Made by a program: the position numbers and the translations under genes
Source of the DNA: Adineta vaga
Taxonomy: Eukaryota; Rotifera
Reading direction: 5' to 3'
Assembly (NCBI GenBank): GCA_021613535.1
Contig: CP075493.1
Location: 14,012,001-14,076,000, forward strand
Length of the DNA: 64,000 nt
The notes under the pieces: generated by a model
What the model saw: only the letters and a program-made list of their open reading frames with translations
Told to the model about the DNA's origin: nothing
Databases searched by the model: none
In this document: positions 1-12,424 of the stretch, one piece after another
Layout: each line of letters opens with the position of its first letter
How positions within the stretch are numbered: position 1 is the first letter of the stretch

Positions 1-43
1 ATTAGACAAATTAATAATATAAGTATTTGAATATTTCAAAAAA

Positions 44-625
44 TTAAGCATGAATACGTTTAATCTCAGCTATTCTCCCTTCAATTTCTTTGAAATATTG
101 ACCCCATTTGTTATTCATACACTTATTAATTTGTTGAGTATATCGATCGAGAATAGCATCAGTATTTTTGCCTTTATTCTTCGTAACGTCTTTCCAAACA
201 TCGTTGATGAATTGATGAAAATGATCAAGTACTTCACCAAATGAGTTTTGCATTTCCTTGAACAATGGTTCAACAATCTTAAGTAAATTCAAGTAAGCTT
301 GCATTTTAGCATTATACTGAGGATCATCGGGCGATGGACGAGCTTGTTTGATCCGCGTCCGTAAATCTACTGTTTTATCGACTAACATTACATGAATATC
401 ATGAAGCATTTGATCAATATAAGCATCAAGTTCATCGTTCGACATCGCTGCAGTATCACGTGCCGGGCTAGCACCTTGTTTAAGCTTAAGTACAAGAGTC
501 TTGAACTTTTGTCTCATATTATCTTCTGTGATTGTACGAGTTCCCTAAAATAAAAATTATTAATCTATATTTTTTATGAAATCCAGTTCCAATTAATTTA
601 CTCCAGATGTATTTCGCTGCGCCAT
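44..625 (-). CDS. Small helical protein, copy A of a local paralogue pair
   Basis: I do not recognise the family. The gene has two exons: 625-602 (8 codons, from an ATG at 623-625) and 544-44, separated by a 57-base GT-AG intron, giving about 174 residues. The chosen start is upstream of the first Met of the long frame because the second copy at 20078-20687 has the same phase-0 intron at the equivalent place. The protein is charged, rich in Lys, Asp and Gln, has no signal peptide or membrane segment, and looks alpha-helical throughout. The best conserved block between the copies is QARP followed by a run ending in a Leu/Met-rich helix. It faces the small ORF at 1119 across a 0.5-kb gap. Function is unknown; confidence is for a real gene, not a role. 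Confidence 0.75.
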
Positions 626-1118
626 AATTGTAGAACGAATTTTGTTACTCTATCTAGAAGAATTCAAATACTTACGTAACACGATTACTTATGCATCTTT
701 GACGCTCATTTTTATACGGAGATGATATCTGTTTCTTCAAGAAGGAACGAATGCGTCATATAGATAACGAAGTGTCTATGTCGGAAAAAAAATACCAACT
801 TGCTCTATCTTTCTTTTAGAGATACGAAAGATTAGAGTATTTTAAAGGAAAAATCAGTATGGAAGACAGATAAAGCCAAGAATAAATAAAACAATCTTGT
901 TACACAAAGAGAACGTTCGTCGACACCTTCTTCTATCTCTCTGCATGCAATGCATATAATATGCTACATTTTTATCGAATATACACAAAGTTGTTGCATT
1001 AAATCTTATCCGTTCATACCAACACTAAATTACACTTATTCTTTCATGATATAAAAATTCGTTATTTTTTTATTCTATTATTCTTTACCATTTTAGATTC
1101 GATTGAAATCATACAATT
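626..1118. other. Divergent intergenic region
   Basis: This gap separates two genes read outward, so it should hold both promoters. I see AT-rich sequence and a weak palindromic stretch near 945-960 (TGCATGCAATGCAT) but no convincing TATA box. An acceptor-like TTTTAG just before 1097 leaves open an untranslated first exon for the gene at 1119. Confidence 0.4.
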
Positions 1119-1316
1119 ATGAGCAACAATAGTATTACCGGTGACAACTTTCGAACAACAGCAGACAATGCAATGACACAAATGCAAACAGAAAATATAG
1201 CTACACAACTTGAGGAAAATTGTGATGCAGTAATTAAAAATTGTCTTGGAATGTGTGACAACAAATTGCACGAAGTTCAAAAAGCAATCAAAAATGAAAA
1301 ACCAGTCATTTCATAA
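1119..1316 (+). CDS. Small hydrophilic ORF (65 aa)
   Basis: A 65-residue reading frame with Gln, Asn and Glu-rich composition, four cysteines (two in a CLGMC pair) and no signal peptide. It begins MSNNSITGD and ends KPVIS. It is preceded by a pyrimidine-rich stretch and TTTTAG, so an upstream exon may exist. It matters mainly by position: it lies head to head with copy A of the helical protein, just as a small interrupted ORF lies head to head with copy B near 19.5 kb. I cannot see clear sequence similarity between the two small ORFs. It could be non-coding. Confidence 0.45.
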   Translation: MSNNSITGDNFRTTADNAMTQMQTENIATQLEENCDAVIKNCLGMCDNKLHEVQKAIKNEKPVIS

Positions 1317-2169
1317 AATATTTCCTATTGAGAAATGTTTCATCTATTTTCTCTTCAATAATATATTAAATAAAACATCGTAAAATCGATATCAATCCAT
1401 CTTTAAAAAAACGGTCTTCTTTTGATTATAAAAAATGATGAAGATATATATGTTATAATAATTTAATGTCCCTTTGTCGTAAGAAAGATAGTTTGTATAG
1501 TAAGAAGATATTGAAGGATTTTTGAAATATTCTGACCCCGCAGATCAAAATTATTTCTTATGTCATAATAGACGCGAACAATACTCGTGGACGATTTAGA
1601 AAAATATTCCATGATGATGTGATATAAAACAAAATTGTTGCTAGAATAGATTTCGATTCGAACACAATTAATCGAAAATATGATTTAAAAATATCAATAG
1701 AAATGTTTGAAAATTAAAATTCTAAAACATCTTAATCCGTAGTTAAATAAAGAATAGCACTATAACGAAAAGACGTCGAAACGTATGGTATCAGTGTATT
1801 TTCTTTACTATCAAAAATACACATACTATGTGTTATAGAATGAGTTTGTTTTGTCTACTTGTCAATTGAAATTCAGTTTTGGAATAAATGCGAATGATTT
1901 TGAATATTTCACGTAATTACTATGTTACTTATATATTAGTGCCCTCTACAATTACAAAAAACATAACATGAGTAATCGTATATAAATATTTCTTTCTTTC
2001 GTTCTGTTCTCTCTTATTTCTTTTTCTTCTAACAAAAAAGCATAATTTTCTTTTTACCTTCACATTTTTCTTTTCTTTTCTTTTCTGTTCTAGCGAAGGT
2101 GTTGTTGTCAGTTTGGATTGACGTATATATTTAACTCAAAACAAGGAATAGTGTGGTTTAAATAGAAAA
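1317..2169. other. Intergenic region with polypyrimidine tract
   Basis: No gene is visible. AATAAA-type signals lie near 1365-1375, fitting the 3' end of the small ORF. A long C/T-rich tract covers about 1985-2092 and ends in TTCTAG, which looks like the 3' end of an intron in the 5' untranslated region of the nuclear receptor gene that follows. Confidence 0.4.
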
Positions 2170-3554
2170 ATGACAAATCAAACAACAATGATTATTATAA
2201 CATCTGATGATAATCTTATTCAACAATTTGCTTCGAACAAAAATGAAAATACATATATGATTAATTTAAATGATCAACAAAATACACCAATTGAATTAAC
2301 TCGAAATGATCAAGTTTATAAACGAACCATTGACACGTCCGATTATCATCAAACAAAATCAGTTAAAATACGAAAAAAATCACTTGATTCAACTTGTATG
2401 ATCTGTGGTGATTGTGCTATTGGATATAATTATGCAGTTCTTTCATGTGCATCATGTAAAGCTTTTTTTCATCGAAATGGACAATGCAATCCGGTTTGTT
2501 ATGATGTTTTATCTATTTTGATTTCACTGCATTTTTTTTCTAGAAAGAATTCAAATGTTTAACAAATCATGGTCAATGTGTAATTGATTGTAAAATAAGT
2601 CGAAAATGTTTTCACTGTCGATTAGAACGATGTTTAACTATGGGAATGAGAAAAGATTTTCTTCTTAAACAAGATGAAATACAACGAAGAAAAAATTCCA
2701 GTCGAAGTCGAAATAATTCATTGACATATGATGAAATTGATCGTGTAAGTTTTTCTCTACTATGATTATCATATCATTTGATATTCTTGCTCATGTAGTT
2801 ATTCATGAATTCTGACGAACTAGATTATTCTTTGACTATTCAAGATTGGGAAAGTATCAATAAGATTTATACAGCATTTTTATCGATTATAAATGGATGT
2901 GAAGATATGACTGATTTTGATGACGTATCGAACCAAACATCGGAAATAATCTGTTGTTTACAATCGAACAATGAAATTGCTCTTCAAATGATTAAGTTTT
3001 GTCGTTTAATTGATGATTTCGAGAAACTAAATGGTGATGATCGTTTTCTTCTTATTAAATATAATCTTATGATACTCTTTTGTATTTCAACATGTACCAT
3101 AATGAAACCTACCGATGATGGTTCTTTAGATGAAGAAGATAAACGATATATGTATATAATATGTAATCAATCAGATCATATCTATGAAATGGTGATCAAT
3201 GTCGGTATTACTATAAGAAATTTGATTCAAGATGATAATATAACCTTATCACTTTTACTTGTCATTTGTCTTTTCTCAAAAGGTTTATCAATGAATGAAA
3301 ATGAACCATCACTGAATGATTCATTAGCAGTTTATCGACTTCAGTCTTATTATACAAAGTTATTATGGAATTATCTGATTAAAAAACAAGGTGAAACAAA
3401 AACATGTCAAAACTTTACTCAATTATTGACAGCTATTTTTCGAGCGCAATCTGCAGCAAAGAAATTTCGAGAATTTCTTAGCGGTCAAGCAACAACACTG
3501 GATACTGTTGATGATATTGCACCATTGATGCAAACTCTTCTACATATTTCCTAA
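2170..3554 (+). CDS. Nuclear receptor (C4 zinc-finger DNA-binding domain plus ligand-binding region)
   Basis: Three exons, 2170-2493, 2544-2744 and 2799-3554, all joined in phase 0, give about 426 residues. The DNA-binding domain starts near residue 76: the first finger reads C-x2-C-x13-C-x2-C and contains the P-box region CASCKAFF, where most receptors have a CEGCKGFF-like sequence. The second finger ends CFHCRLERCLTMGM, the standard close of this domain. An Arg/Ser/Asn-rich hinge follows, then a 250-residue helical C-terminal half that should be the ligand-binding domain; it is too diverged to assign a subfamily. Such proteins are nuclear transcription factors. The altered P-box predicts altered DNA half-site choice. 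The frame is intact, with introns of 50-54 bases. Confidence 0.88.
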
Positions 3555-4290
3555 TTTCTTCTTTGCTTAATTTGACTCTAGCAGCTGCAACATTTTCTTC
3601 TAAATTTTTTATTTTACTGGTGCCTGGAATGACAATAAAATCATTACCTTGAGCAAGAATCCATGATAATGTTAATTGATCGGGTGTACAACCTTTTCTC
3701 TATACTATTACTGTTAGATCAACAACTAATTTAAGATTTTTCGGAAAATTCTCCTGGAAAAAACAAGGAATCATTCGTCGAAAAACATCAGGACTTATGA
3801 TCTGTCCACAAAATCATTCACGATCTAATGGTGATTAACAAACAATTGCAACATTAAGTTCTCGACATGTTTTCAATATCTGAACTAAATCGTGAATATT
3901 CAATTTGTACACAAGCTTCATGAATATATTGTGCATCACCACGATCTGTATACGTTTTGGTGACAGGATTTATTACACCAGCAAACTTTGTTGCAAGAAA
4001 TACCTTGAGATAGAAAAGAATTATAATATTTCGATTTTTTTTTCAAATCAACAAAATGTTTTGTTATACCTTTTGACGTTGTTGTGGATACTTCTTGAAA
4101 TATTTCCCTAATAAATCTTCATTATCATCATAAACATCGGCAGTATCGAAGTAGGTACTACCAAGTTCAATAACACGATCTAAAACTTTGAATCATTCTT
4201 CATCAGGTCCTGCAGGTTCATATGAGATTGATAAACCCATTGTTCCAAAACTAATTGCTAATACTTTCGCACCATTTTTAGCCAATTGAC
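3555..4290 (-). pseudogene. Aldo-keto reductase relic
   Basis: Read on the minus strand, pieces match the aldo-keto reductase family (NADPH-dependent carbonyl reduction, TIM barrel). The N-terminal part near 4090-4270 has SFGTMGLS and FDTADVY, the latter holding the catalytic Asp-x3-Tyr start. The C-terminal part near 3552-3665 has VIPGTSKIKNLEENVAAA, the cofactor-binding end. A TGA at 4193-4195 interrupts the frame between DEE and FKVL, and the middle section has further stops (for example around 3810-3840) and no clean splice chain. The gene is dead, and lies tail to tail with the nuclear receptor, its 3' end touching the receptor's stop codon. Confidence 0.8.
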
Positions 4291-4764
4291 GTTGCGGTAT
4301 TGATGAATGATTAGAGGATCGACTACACGTATTGAATTTTTACAAGAGAGTTTAAGCAGTAATATGTAGAAATATCGAATAACTGTGCCTATAGTATATA
4401 TGCCCATGTACAAATGCGTGACGAAATAAAGAAAGGTGAACGCAATCGTACTTGACAGGAAAGAAAGAAAAAAAATAGAGGTATCTGTAAATAGAAAGCA
4501 GAACAATCGAGTCTATCATGATCCGTTACAATTCGATTTCATGAAAGAGAGATATGTGTGTACGTGCTCCATTCACATTTCATTTATATACTGATATAAT
4601 TAAAATGCAATATTTTCCAAGCTTTTATTTATTGACAACATGGAACTTTAGGAGGAATCTATATATTTTTATAAGTTAATGAAGAAACAAAAGTTTATGA
4701 AGTTTTTAGTTTAATCGTCAATTTTCTTGTTTGTGTGGTAAGGTGACGTTGATGAGCACATTAT
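4291..4764. other. Intergenic region, no feature seen
   Basis: AT-rich sequence between the reductase relic and the 3' end of the secreted-protein gene. Short open frames here lack codon character and similarity. I see nothing else. Confidence 0.4.
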
Positions 4765-5280
4765 CTATCCGCCAGTAATCACCACCAAATCATATGTTCC
4801 ACAATAGACACCATCAATATAGACATCAACTGGACCCCAAATGAAAATGATAAAACGAGATGCAACTTGATCTTCTCCTCTAGGTGCTACTTCAGCTCTT
4901 GCGATTGTTTCTCCAGTTCTATCGACGAGAGCAGTATTTAAACTTTTCTTTTCGACAGCATCTGTTACCCGAATTCGATAACAACCACTTAATGTTTTTG
5001 TTTTCATACATTGAAATGCAACGTATACTTCACCATTTTCAATTTGTTTCCTTGATACATCCAACTTAGAATCAGTATTTAATGGCACAGCAGCAAATTC
5101 ACCTTCTTCACCTTTCGACTGAGTCACTATTTTCGATTCATCGATTTTTAAATCAAGCTCACGGGCTTCACTAATTAGTTGCTGAACAAGTTCATTCTGA
5201 ACCGCTTTGGCATGAATATTCGATGGTAGAAAAATTGCTAATAGAATTGCACTAGCAAAAACCAATCTCCAGTATAACAT
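4765..5280 (-). CDS. Secreted protein of unknown family (171 aa)
   Basis: A single-exon frame with a clear signal peptide: hydrophobic residues 5-20 followed by an Ala-rich cleavage site near NIHAKA (about residues 22-26). The mature part has a charged helical stretch (residues 27-60) and then a beta-rich region with three cysteines: two close together (CMKTKTLSGC) and one near the C-terminus (VYCGTYD). The last third, FIIFIWGPVDVYIDGVYCG, looks like a compact beta fold. There is no match I can name. The upstream side is a 1.2-kb empty region, so the promoter should lie just right of 5280. Likely extracellular. Confidence 0.72.
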   Translation of the reverse strand: MLYWRLVFASAILLAIFLPSNIHAKAVQNELVQQLISEARELDLKIDESKIVTQSKGEEGEFAAVPLNTDSKLDVSRKQIENGEVYVAFQCMKTKTLSGCYRIRVTDAVEKKSLNTALVDRTGETIARAEVAPRGEDQVASRFIIFIWGPVDVYIDGVYCGTYDLVVITGG

Positions 5281-6540
5281 TTTATGCTAAATGAAAAAAA
5301 AAGAAACAACGAAATGATGTAGTACGAAGTTAAATTTCGATTTATGAATATGAAAATAACGAAAGATTTCTATTACTTCATAAATAGACTGCCAATTTCA
5401 GCTAAGTACTAACTAGGAAACAATAGGGAAAACTGTGCATACAATTCTCTCTGTATTGATGATATAACTTATCCTTTATTTATTGCAATGATATGTGAAA
5501 TCGAAATATGGCGGTTTACACTATTAGATATCCAAGCAATTTACATCGGTTAATATAGAGGATTTAGTTCCGAGTTCATCAACTGTGACGACAATAACAT
5601 GTAGACACCTGGACGAACACTCAAACGTACTGAAGTATGGTAGGAACTTGGACTTCCGAGTTTAATGATATGTGACGAAAATAACATTTACGTATTCATA
5701 CTTTGGGTTCGAAAATATACATCGTTGAAGACTGATTGCCTGTGTGAATATTCAAGACGACAGAAACAGAGAATGAAAGAATTGGTAAACATTTATATTA
5801 ATACGTTTTCGTACACAATGATAGGTCGACAAGTAAAAATCATAGTACAGCTTCACTGTCATTTCATTGAAGAAGCAGTAGAAGAGAAGAAAAAAATCTG
5901 AATGATTGATCAAGGGAGAATCCATGAGGACCCATCCACTTTTTGGAAAGGTTTTTTTCGCGTCAAAGTGTCAGTATGCTCTTAAAAACACTTTTGGTGA
6001 GAGAAAAAATAAGTCTCTTCTATTAAATATTCCGAGTTTTGGAGCAGTTCTTCGGAACACCTATGATATGTTTTACTATATAGAGAAAATGTCAGCGAAA
6101 GGCTTAAAACTTGTTCAAAAGCATTTTTTTGTGTTCAAAAAGATAAAACAAGTATAAAAACATGTTTCCAGAGAAACATTAGACTAGTCCTATTGAAAAT
6201 CCTGAGTGCTGAATCATCTTCTCAAAATATAGGAATAGTCATACTTTATCAACTGCGCTTCTGTTCAATTAACTTGAAGAATTTTTATTTTTCGTTGGAA
6301 GTTTAACGATACTGTAGTCTAAGAACGATGTTAAATTGATGATTTTGTTCACATTGATAAAAAGATTTGCCGTTAAGCCGTACTGTAGAAGTGAGACCAC
6401 TTAGTCTAAGAGGATAGTACTATCGGAGTGATGAATTTTTCATGTCTCTGTAAGGATATCTTTAAACGTAAAGTCTTATATACAAATGTCGTGACTTTAA
6501 ACGAACAATATTACGAGATGAATCATTGAATATAAGAAAA
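5281..6540. other. Intergenic region left of the transposon
   Basis: No supported gene. Open frames at about 5665-5901 and 5906-6157 are low in similarity and have no start context or splice logic that I can support. From about 6380 the base composition changes towards the transposon end, so the flank could begin somewhat before 6541. Confidence 0.35.
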
Positions 6541-6735
6541 TATCGACCTAGGTGAATGAAAACGGCCACGTTTACGGTATGAAAACGTACCGTAAACGTT
6601 TTAAAAACGGTGTAGTTACGGTATGATACGGTATCTATTCGGACCGTTTTTGGCCCGTATCGAACCGTATTATCGGGCACAGAATTACGATCCGTAATAT
6701 GCCCGTTCAGTAAACGTTCCGTATTTGGTGGTTTT
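6541..6735. repeat. Left subterminal ACGGT/ACCGT repeat cluster
   Basis: Within about 190 bases there are at least four ACGGT and three ACCGT words plus several CCGTA or CCCGT variants, for example ACGTACCGTAAACG near 6584-6597 and ATACGGTATC near 6627-6637. This density is far above the AT-rich background. In CACTA elements such arrays are the binding sites of the element's own DNA-binding protein. Confidence 0.75.
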
Positions 6736-7141
6736 CTGGGAGCTATCGGATATGATGAAACAGTGTGTTTTATTCAGTATTGAGACCGTTTTTTGTCTGA
6801 AAACAAACCGATTCATAATCGTTTGCACGAGTCAAAATATATTATTTCGATAATTCTTTAATCCTACATCATTTATTTGATTTAGAAATAGCTCTATGAG
6901 TTCACTTTCATCTAGTTAGATTTTTTATCAAGTTTCTATATAAAAAGATAACAAAAAAACAATATGTAACAATAAATATGTTTCATAAACATAGAAATAA
7001 AGCTTGAGAAAAAAAATGGTTTTTGTTCATCGCAAATTGTATTCATAAATTCATATCTTCATAAAGGTTTATATACATTACTTGTTTAGTTCAATATTTA
7101 GATCATTTGATTTAAAAATATTTGTTTTCAATCTTCTATAA

Positions 7142-8716
7142 CTATAATTGACTATTACTGGGAGATGGTAATGGAATATCATGAGATGGTTGTTGCATTG
7201 CTTTCTTTCGTGGTTTTCTTGTACCTTCATTGTACAAACATCCTGCTAATGATTCTTGTATTCGTTCTTTATAAAAGATATTATAATGATGTTTTCCTAT
7301 TCGATAACGATGACGAATAGCTTCTGAAACATGATAAAAAGAAATTTAATCTTAATAAATTTCTTTACATATAATAGGTAGGTGCATTTAAAATAATATA
7401 AAATTTCTTACTATTCAATAGATTAAATCGTTCATGATCTAATGCAGGTTTTGAGTATCGTTGGGTTTGTTGAGATGGTAACAATGACGTTTCTAATTCA
7501 TGTTCAGTAAATAATTTTCTTAACAAATTTCTACCATATTCAGCAGCATTACTTGCTGCAACTTCAAGTAAGTTTTCACCTTGATACAACTAAATATAAA
7601 AAGAAGAAAAATATTCTATAAAAACAATAACAACATAGTTCTTTTTAGAAAAGTAAGATGTGTTACCGATGACATCAGTAAACGAAAATGTGACATCTTT
7701 TTTGATATACTTGATAATTGTTGTTGAGTATCACGACTATCAGTACAAACCTCACGTACATATGCTTGAACATTTTTTAGTTCATCAAGTATATGTTTCA
7801 TTGAAACAGCATGATCATGATCAGCATCTGCTTCATCATCTGATGAAGATAATACCGGATAAGCAACTATTGAACGAAATAAACAATATAAAGTCTAATG
7901 AAAGTTTCATCATGAATAACTATTACCACCAGCACGTGAATCAGTATGATTTGTAGCATGTGAATTATGTGAACGTTGATTGGTTGAACGATTTGAACGA
8001 TTATTTGGTGCAAATCGTTTTGATGAAACAACTAAAAATTATGGTATCATGAGAATATATTCATATAAATTACACGCTAGAAATGATTACATACCAACAG
8101 ATGTCAAATCAGAAGAACTAGGTCGACGTGCCAAAGTTTTTTGACGTCGATATGGTGCAGCTATAATATTATTTATTTGTATGCAATCATACATATTTGG
8201 GATATAATACATACGTGTTGAAAACGAATTTGTTGGTATTTGTAATGTTTGTTCCATTAAATCAGCTGATGTATTCTCCTCCTCATCATCATCTTCGTCG
8301 TCATTAGGTATTTGCTCGGTATTACTATTATCTTAAATATATAAAATAATATTTACCAACTATGAGGTATAATGGAACTTTACCTTTTGACGAATGCGTC
8401 TGTTTGTTCCAGTGATTGATACACATATCTTTTGTTCCTAAATTATTAAACTTTCGAGTTTTATGATCTGTTATACATTGCTCGTACTAGAAAATTTACC
8501 TGATGTTATTAATTTTGCTGTTCGTCCACCGTTCATTAACACCGATCCATCATTTTCAAATCTTTTTACACTGGAATTACCAACAATCATCATAAGTCCA
8601 TTATCATCATAAACAATTAAATGATATTTTGTTGTACCAGGTGGATTCGAAGGTGAAAATTGTTCTTTTGGTTTTGCCAATCTCTTAGTAACTTGTTGTG
8701 TGATACTACTTGCCAT
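7142..8716 (-). CDS. BEN-domain protein carried by the transposon
   Basis: A chain of eight short exons reads cleanly from ATG at 8714-8716 to TAG at 7142-7144, with GT-AG introns of about 50-90 bases. The N-terminal exon (about 73 residues, KYHLIVYDDNGLMMIVGNSS region) is a small beta-type module. The middle is acidic and then Ser/Asn/Arg-rich (DDEDDDEEEN). A helical segment follows (KHILDELKNVQAYVREV), then the C-terminal part with GRNLLRKLFTEHEL, KPALDHERFNLLN and AIRHRYRI, which fits the BEN domain, a DNA-binding module of about 80-100 residues. No lesion is visible. Being inside the transposon with the same strand as the transposase, it may bind the terminal repeats or regulate the element. 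It could instead be a captured host gene. Confidence 0.75.
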
Positions 8717-8936
8717 TTGTTAAGTTGAAGTATAGTCAGAATCTGAAGAAAATACAAAAAATTTCAAATTAATAGTCAACAATACGTTAAATGAACAATA
8801 TACGATAATACTAAACAAATATCAATAACACCATAGATACATTATTTTATCTTTAACAAGAGTTGTTTTTAAACAAAAACAAAATTTCGATCATAGGAAA
8901 ATAAGAGCTAAAATAAAGAGATCTAAAGTTTATCGC

Positions 8937-11901
8937 TTAGTCATGTTCATTATACGATAAAACGTTTGTTACAAACAAATAATCATTTTTATCGACGACA
9001 ATACAATGATTTAATATTTGACAAACAGGAATGATATCGAATTGAGAATAAAAATATTCTAGAACGAAATATAATTTATCAACTGTTTTTTTAAGTAAAT
9101 AATAATAACTAGACATTTTGAAAGTTTCACTGAATAAGCATTTGACAGGATGGTGTTTAAGAACAGCATAACTTTTTTCATCACATGTGAAAAATATATC
9201 TATAATACCAAAGCGATATTTCTTACCATTGTCATCAAAAATATATTGAACAAAATAATTAACAGAATTACCACGTTTATTATAAATCAAAGAGTGAAAC
9301 ATTTTGTTTTTCACAATAAATCGACGATAAATTTTACAGCATAAATCTAAATCATTACAAGTACATGTTAATGTATGAAATTCTTTTAAGTAATGATAGT
9401 TATTTGCTGGTACAGATAGCAAATCATATGGTCCATTAACAATTGATTCTTTTTCTTTTTTGTTTTGAATTGCAAAGTCAATATTGTAAAAATGGACAAT
9501 GGAATCGCCATGATATTGAGTACCATGATGATTAGCACTGACAAAACCAATCAAAGATTCTTGACCAAAACATCCTAAATTGCATAGGGAGCCGTGGGTA
9601 TCATATAAAGAAGATAAATGAATATGTAAATGCAATTTAAAATGTTGTAAATGTGCGTAAAACAACTCGTGATCTTTGTAAAATTCAATGAATAGTTGAT
9701 GTGCAATTGTACTTGTTTTATCACCAAAAATATGGCCACTATGTAAAAGACGTAATGCACATACATACAACGTAAAATGTGAATATTGCTCAATATGCAT
9801 AATTGAATTAAAATGTGGCAGTAGACCATAGAATAACATATTTCGAATTTCAGTTGCTTTAACAAAAGCAAAATTGTCAAATGATCGTAACTTTCTATTA
9901 AAGAAATCTAAATATAAAAATAAAATACAATAATGAAACAAATATTGCAAAAATAAATACTCTAATATTTAAAATTAAATGAAAACCACTTACTTGGAAA
10001 GTGTTGATTGTTGATCTGAATATTCAAGTCTTCACGTTGTTATGGTTTTAATCGATCATAAATTGATGAAATGATCAATTTACCATGACCCAATAAGGAT
10101 ATGTGTAGATAATCTAATACAATTGCATGAGGTAGTTCAACATCTAATATTTTAATAAGAATACTTTCACCACGATGTCCATAAATATCTGAATTAGTTT
10201 TTTCAGATTTATTTGATAATTTTGAATATGCTTCAACAGAACGTAAATGAATTAATTCATAATGAAATTGCATTTTTCTTTCCATATGTTGTCCTTCTAT
10301 AAAACAAAACCAACAACTGAAATATCCATTGTGATTAATAAAATTTGTAATCAAACTTAAAGCAGGACAATCACCAGTTATTCCAAAGATTAACAATTTA
10401 TAATATTTGTCTGAAATACGAATACCTAAAGATAATTTAAAAATATAAAATGTTATTTATGAATGAATGTAAATAAGTGAAAAAAAAAGTGAAGAAACTT
10501 ATTGTTATATCTAAAGTTTTAGTTTTCATCGTTACGTCTTCGTAATTGATGGAAATAAATTAATAAAGCATGCTTCGAGACAATTAGCTATTTTATGAGT
10601 AAAAAGATGTACTGCGAAAAGTCACATACACGGATATGTTTTATTGAGTATATTGTTCTAAAGCAATGTGTCGAATAATACAAATTATTACCTTTTATTT
10701 TTATTGCATCTAGATTATCAATGCAATGACTTAACCATAGTTTTGGTGGTGGATGAACATAAGCTATCCAAATGGAGATAATCACCATGTTGGATCGTTG
10801 AGAACGAAGTTTTGGCGGTAACTCGACGACTGAACCACTAAACATCCACATTTTCAATTTAGTTGAACTTGTAATACCTATACCATCAACGTGTAATAAT
10901 AAGCTTATAAGATTTCGATAATCATTTTTTTTCAAGAGATTTTGATAAACATTTCCAAATGGTATATCTTTTGTTTGTTCATGATCATCGTTGTTATTAA
11001 TATACTGTTTGTATTCATCAATATCGAATGATAATCTATTGACAATTTGTTTGAGTATTAGTTCAACATTGCTATCATATCTAAAAGATAGAGATTTTAA
11101 TGAAACTAGTCGTTTATCAAGTAAACAATTTAATAATGATAAAGCAAGTACTTACATGAAAGCAATTGATCGCTTATCAGTTGAACAACATAATGGACAG
11201 AACTTTTCTCTATTGTCAAACTCTTCTTTACATAATAAGCAGATTGTTCGTTTGGTAAACAAGTTGATTACATTCAATAGTGTTAAAAGTTCTTCTTCAG
11301 CAACAGGTAAATTGTTTGGAACAGGAAGAACAGATTTAATTAAAGATAAAAAGTTATTTGTACCTAATTTCGATAAATTTGCTTGACGTGCTGCTCTAAC
11401 AAATGCTTCACAATAATCTAGAGTTGAATGAATCGTATATTTGTGCAAAGGTATCTTAAGTGAAGTGATACATCCATCATCATCATGTTCATCATCATCA
11501 TCAAGTTCAACTGATATTACTTGTTCGTCATCAGTATAAGTATCAACTTCAGTTGTTGTAATTTGCTGATCATCATTATAATCATCATCATTGTGGATTA
11601 CTTCATCAATACAATCTTCATGTAATTTTATTGACATCGATTCTATTGAAAAACATTTATCACGATCATCATAATTTGATGGATTGGCATCACAAAAAGA
11701 AAAGTTATCATTTTGCGGAAATGTCTGCAGATCTTGTTGAAAAACAGCTGGATCCTGTTGGACTGATATCCGTTGATTAACATAGCATAATTTCTTTGTA
11801 ATCAATCTTTTTCTTCTACGAGAAATATTATGTTTATTATACCTTTGTTTCCTTTGTTGTTGACCAAATTTCTGTTCAAATCCAATATCAATCGAGTACA
11901 T
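8937..11901 (-). pseudogene. EnSpm/CACTA-like transposase, nonsense-mutated
   Basis: Exons: 11901-11156, 11080 to about 10692, a small exon near 10600-10510, about 10430-9994, and 9907-8937. The N-terminus has a basic region, a long acidic Asp-rich stretch and a CLLC...FCPLC zinc-binding pair. The second exon holds LLHVDGIGI and VVELPPKLRSQRSN, and the fourth holds TGDCPALSLITNF and CWFC, all hallmarks of the Transposase_21 family in animals. The last exon resembles the DUF4218 region that follows it in CACTA transposases. A TAA at 10040-10042 interrupts the frame between RLKP and QREDLN, and the same frame then runs on to a good donor at 9993 and splices in phase into the last exon. The join between the small third exon and the fourth is also out of phase in my reading. 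Confidence 0.75.
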
Positions 11902-12424
11902 TTATTTCATCTAAAAATACACAAACGAGACAAATTTTGTCAGCTAACTAATCAATTAATATAATCAGTGATAAGGCAGATTAAATAGTAGATCTCGAAA
12001 CATACATGAACGAGAAAATGAGGGAACATAATACAGCTTCTTCCTAAAAACAACGAATGCTAATTACATTGCATTTCTATAGATACTCTTTTATACCTTT
12101 AGTTCTATCGGTCTAGTCGGATGTGAGTGTATATAGATATGAAGATCGTCCGTGGAAATTGAAAGGGACTTTAATATATATAACATTTATTAAAATTCCT
12201 ATTATTAATTTACATATATGTATTCGAATGTTAGATCATGTGATTCATTGTATGTATCTAAATTTTTATATAGATGGCGCCACAATATGCATAATCTAGT
12301 ATATCTACTTTTGTTACATTTTTCAATTTCGTTTTATAAAACTGTTTACCGTTTCATAAAAAATTATAATAATTATACAGACAGTCATATACTGGGATCT
12401 GCAGCCTTAACAAATAGGTTTTAA

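Noticed and set aside
9575-9880. A separate 101-codon gene in the transposase region
   Set aside because: It overlaps the last transposase exon in another frame and has no similarity or start context.
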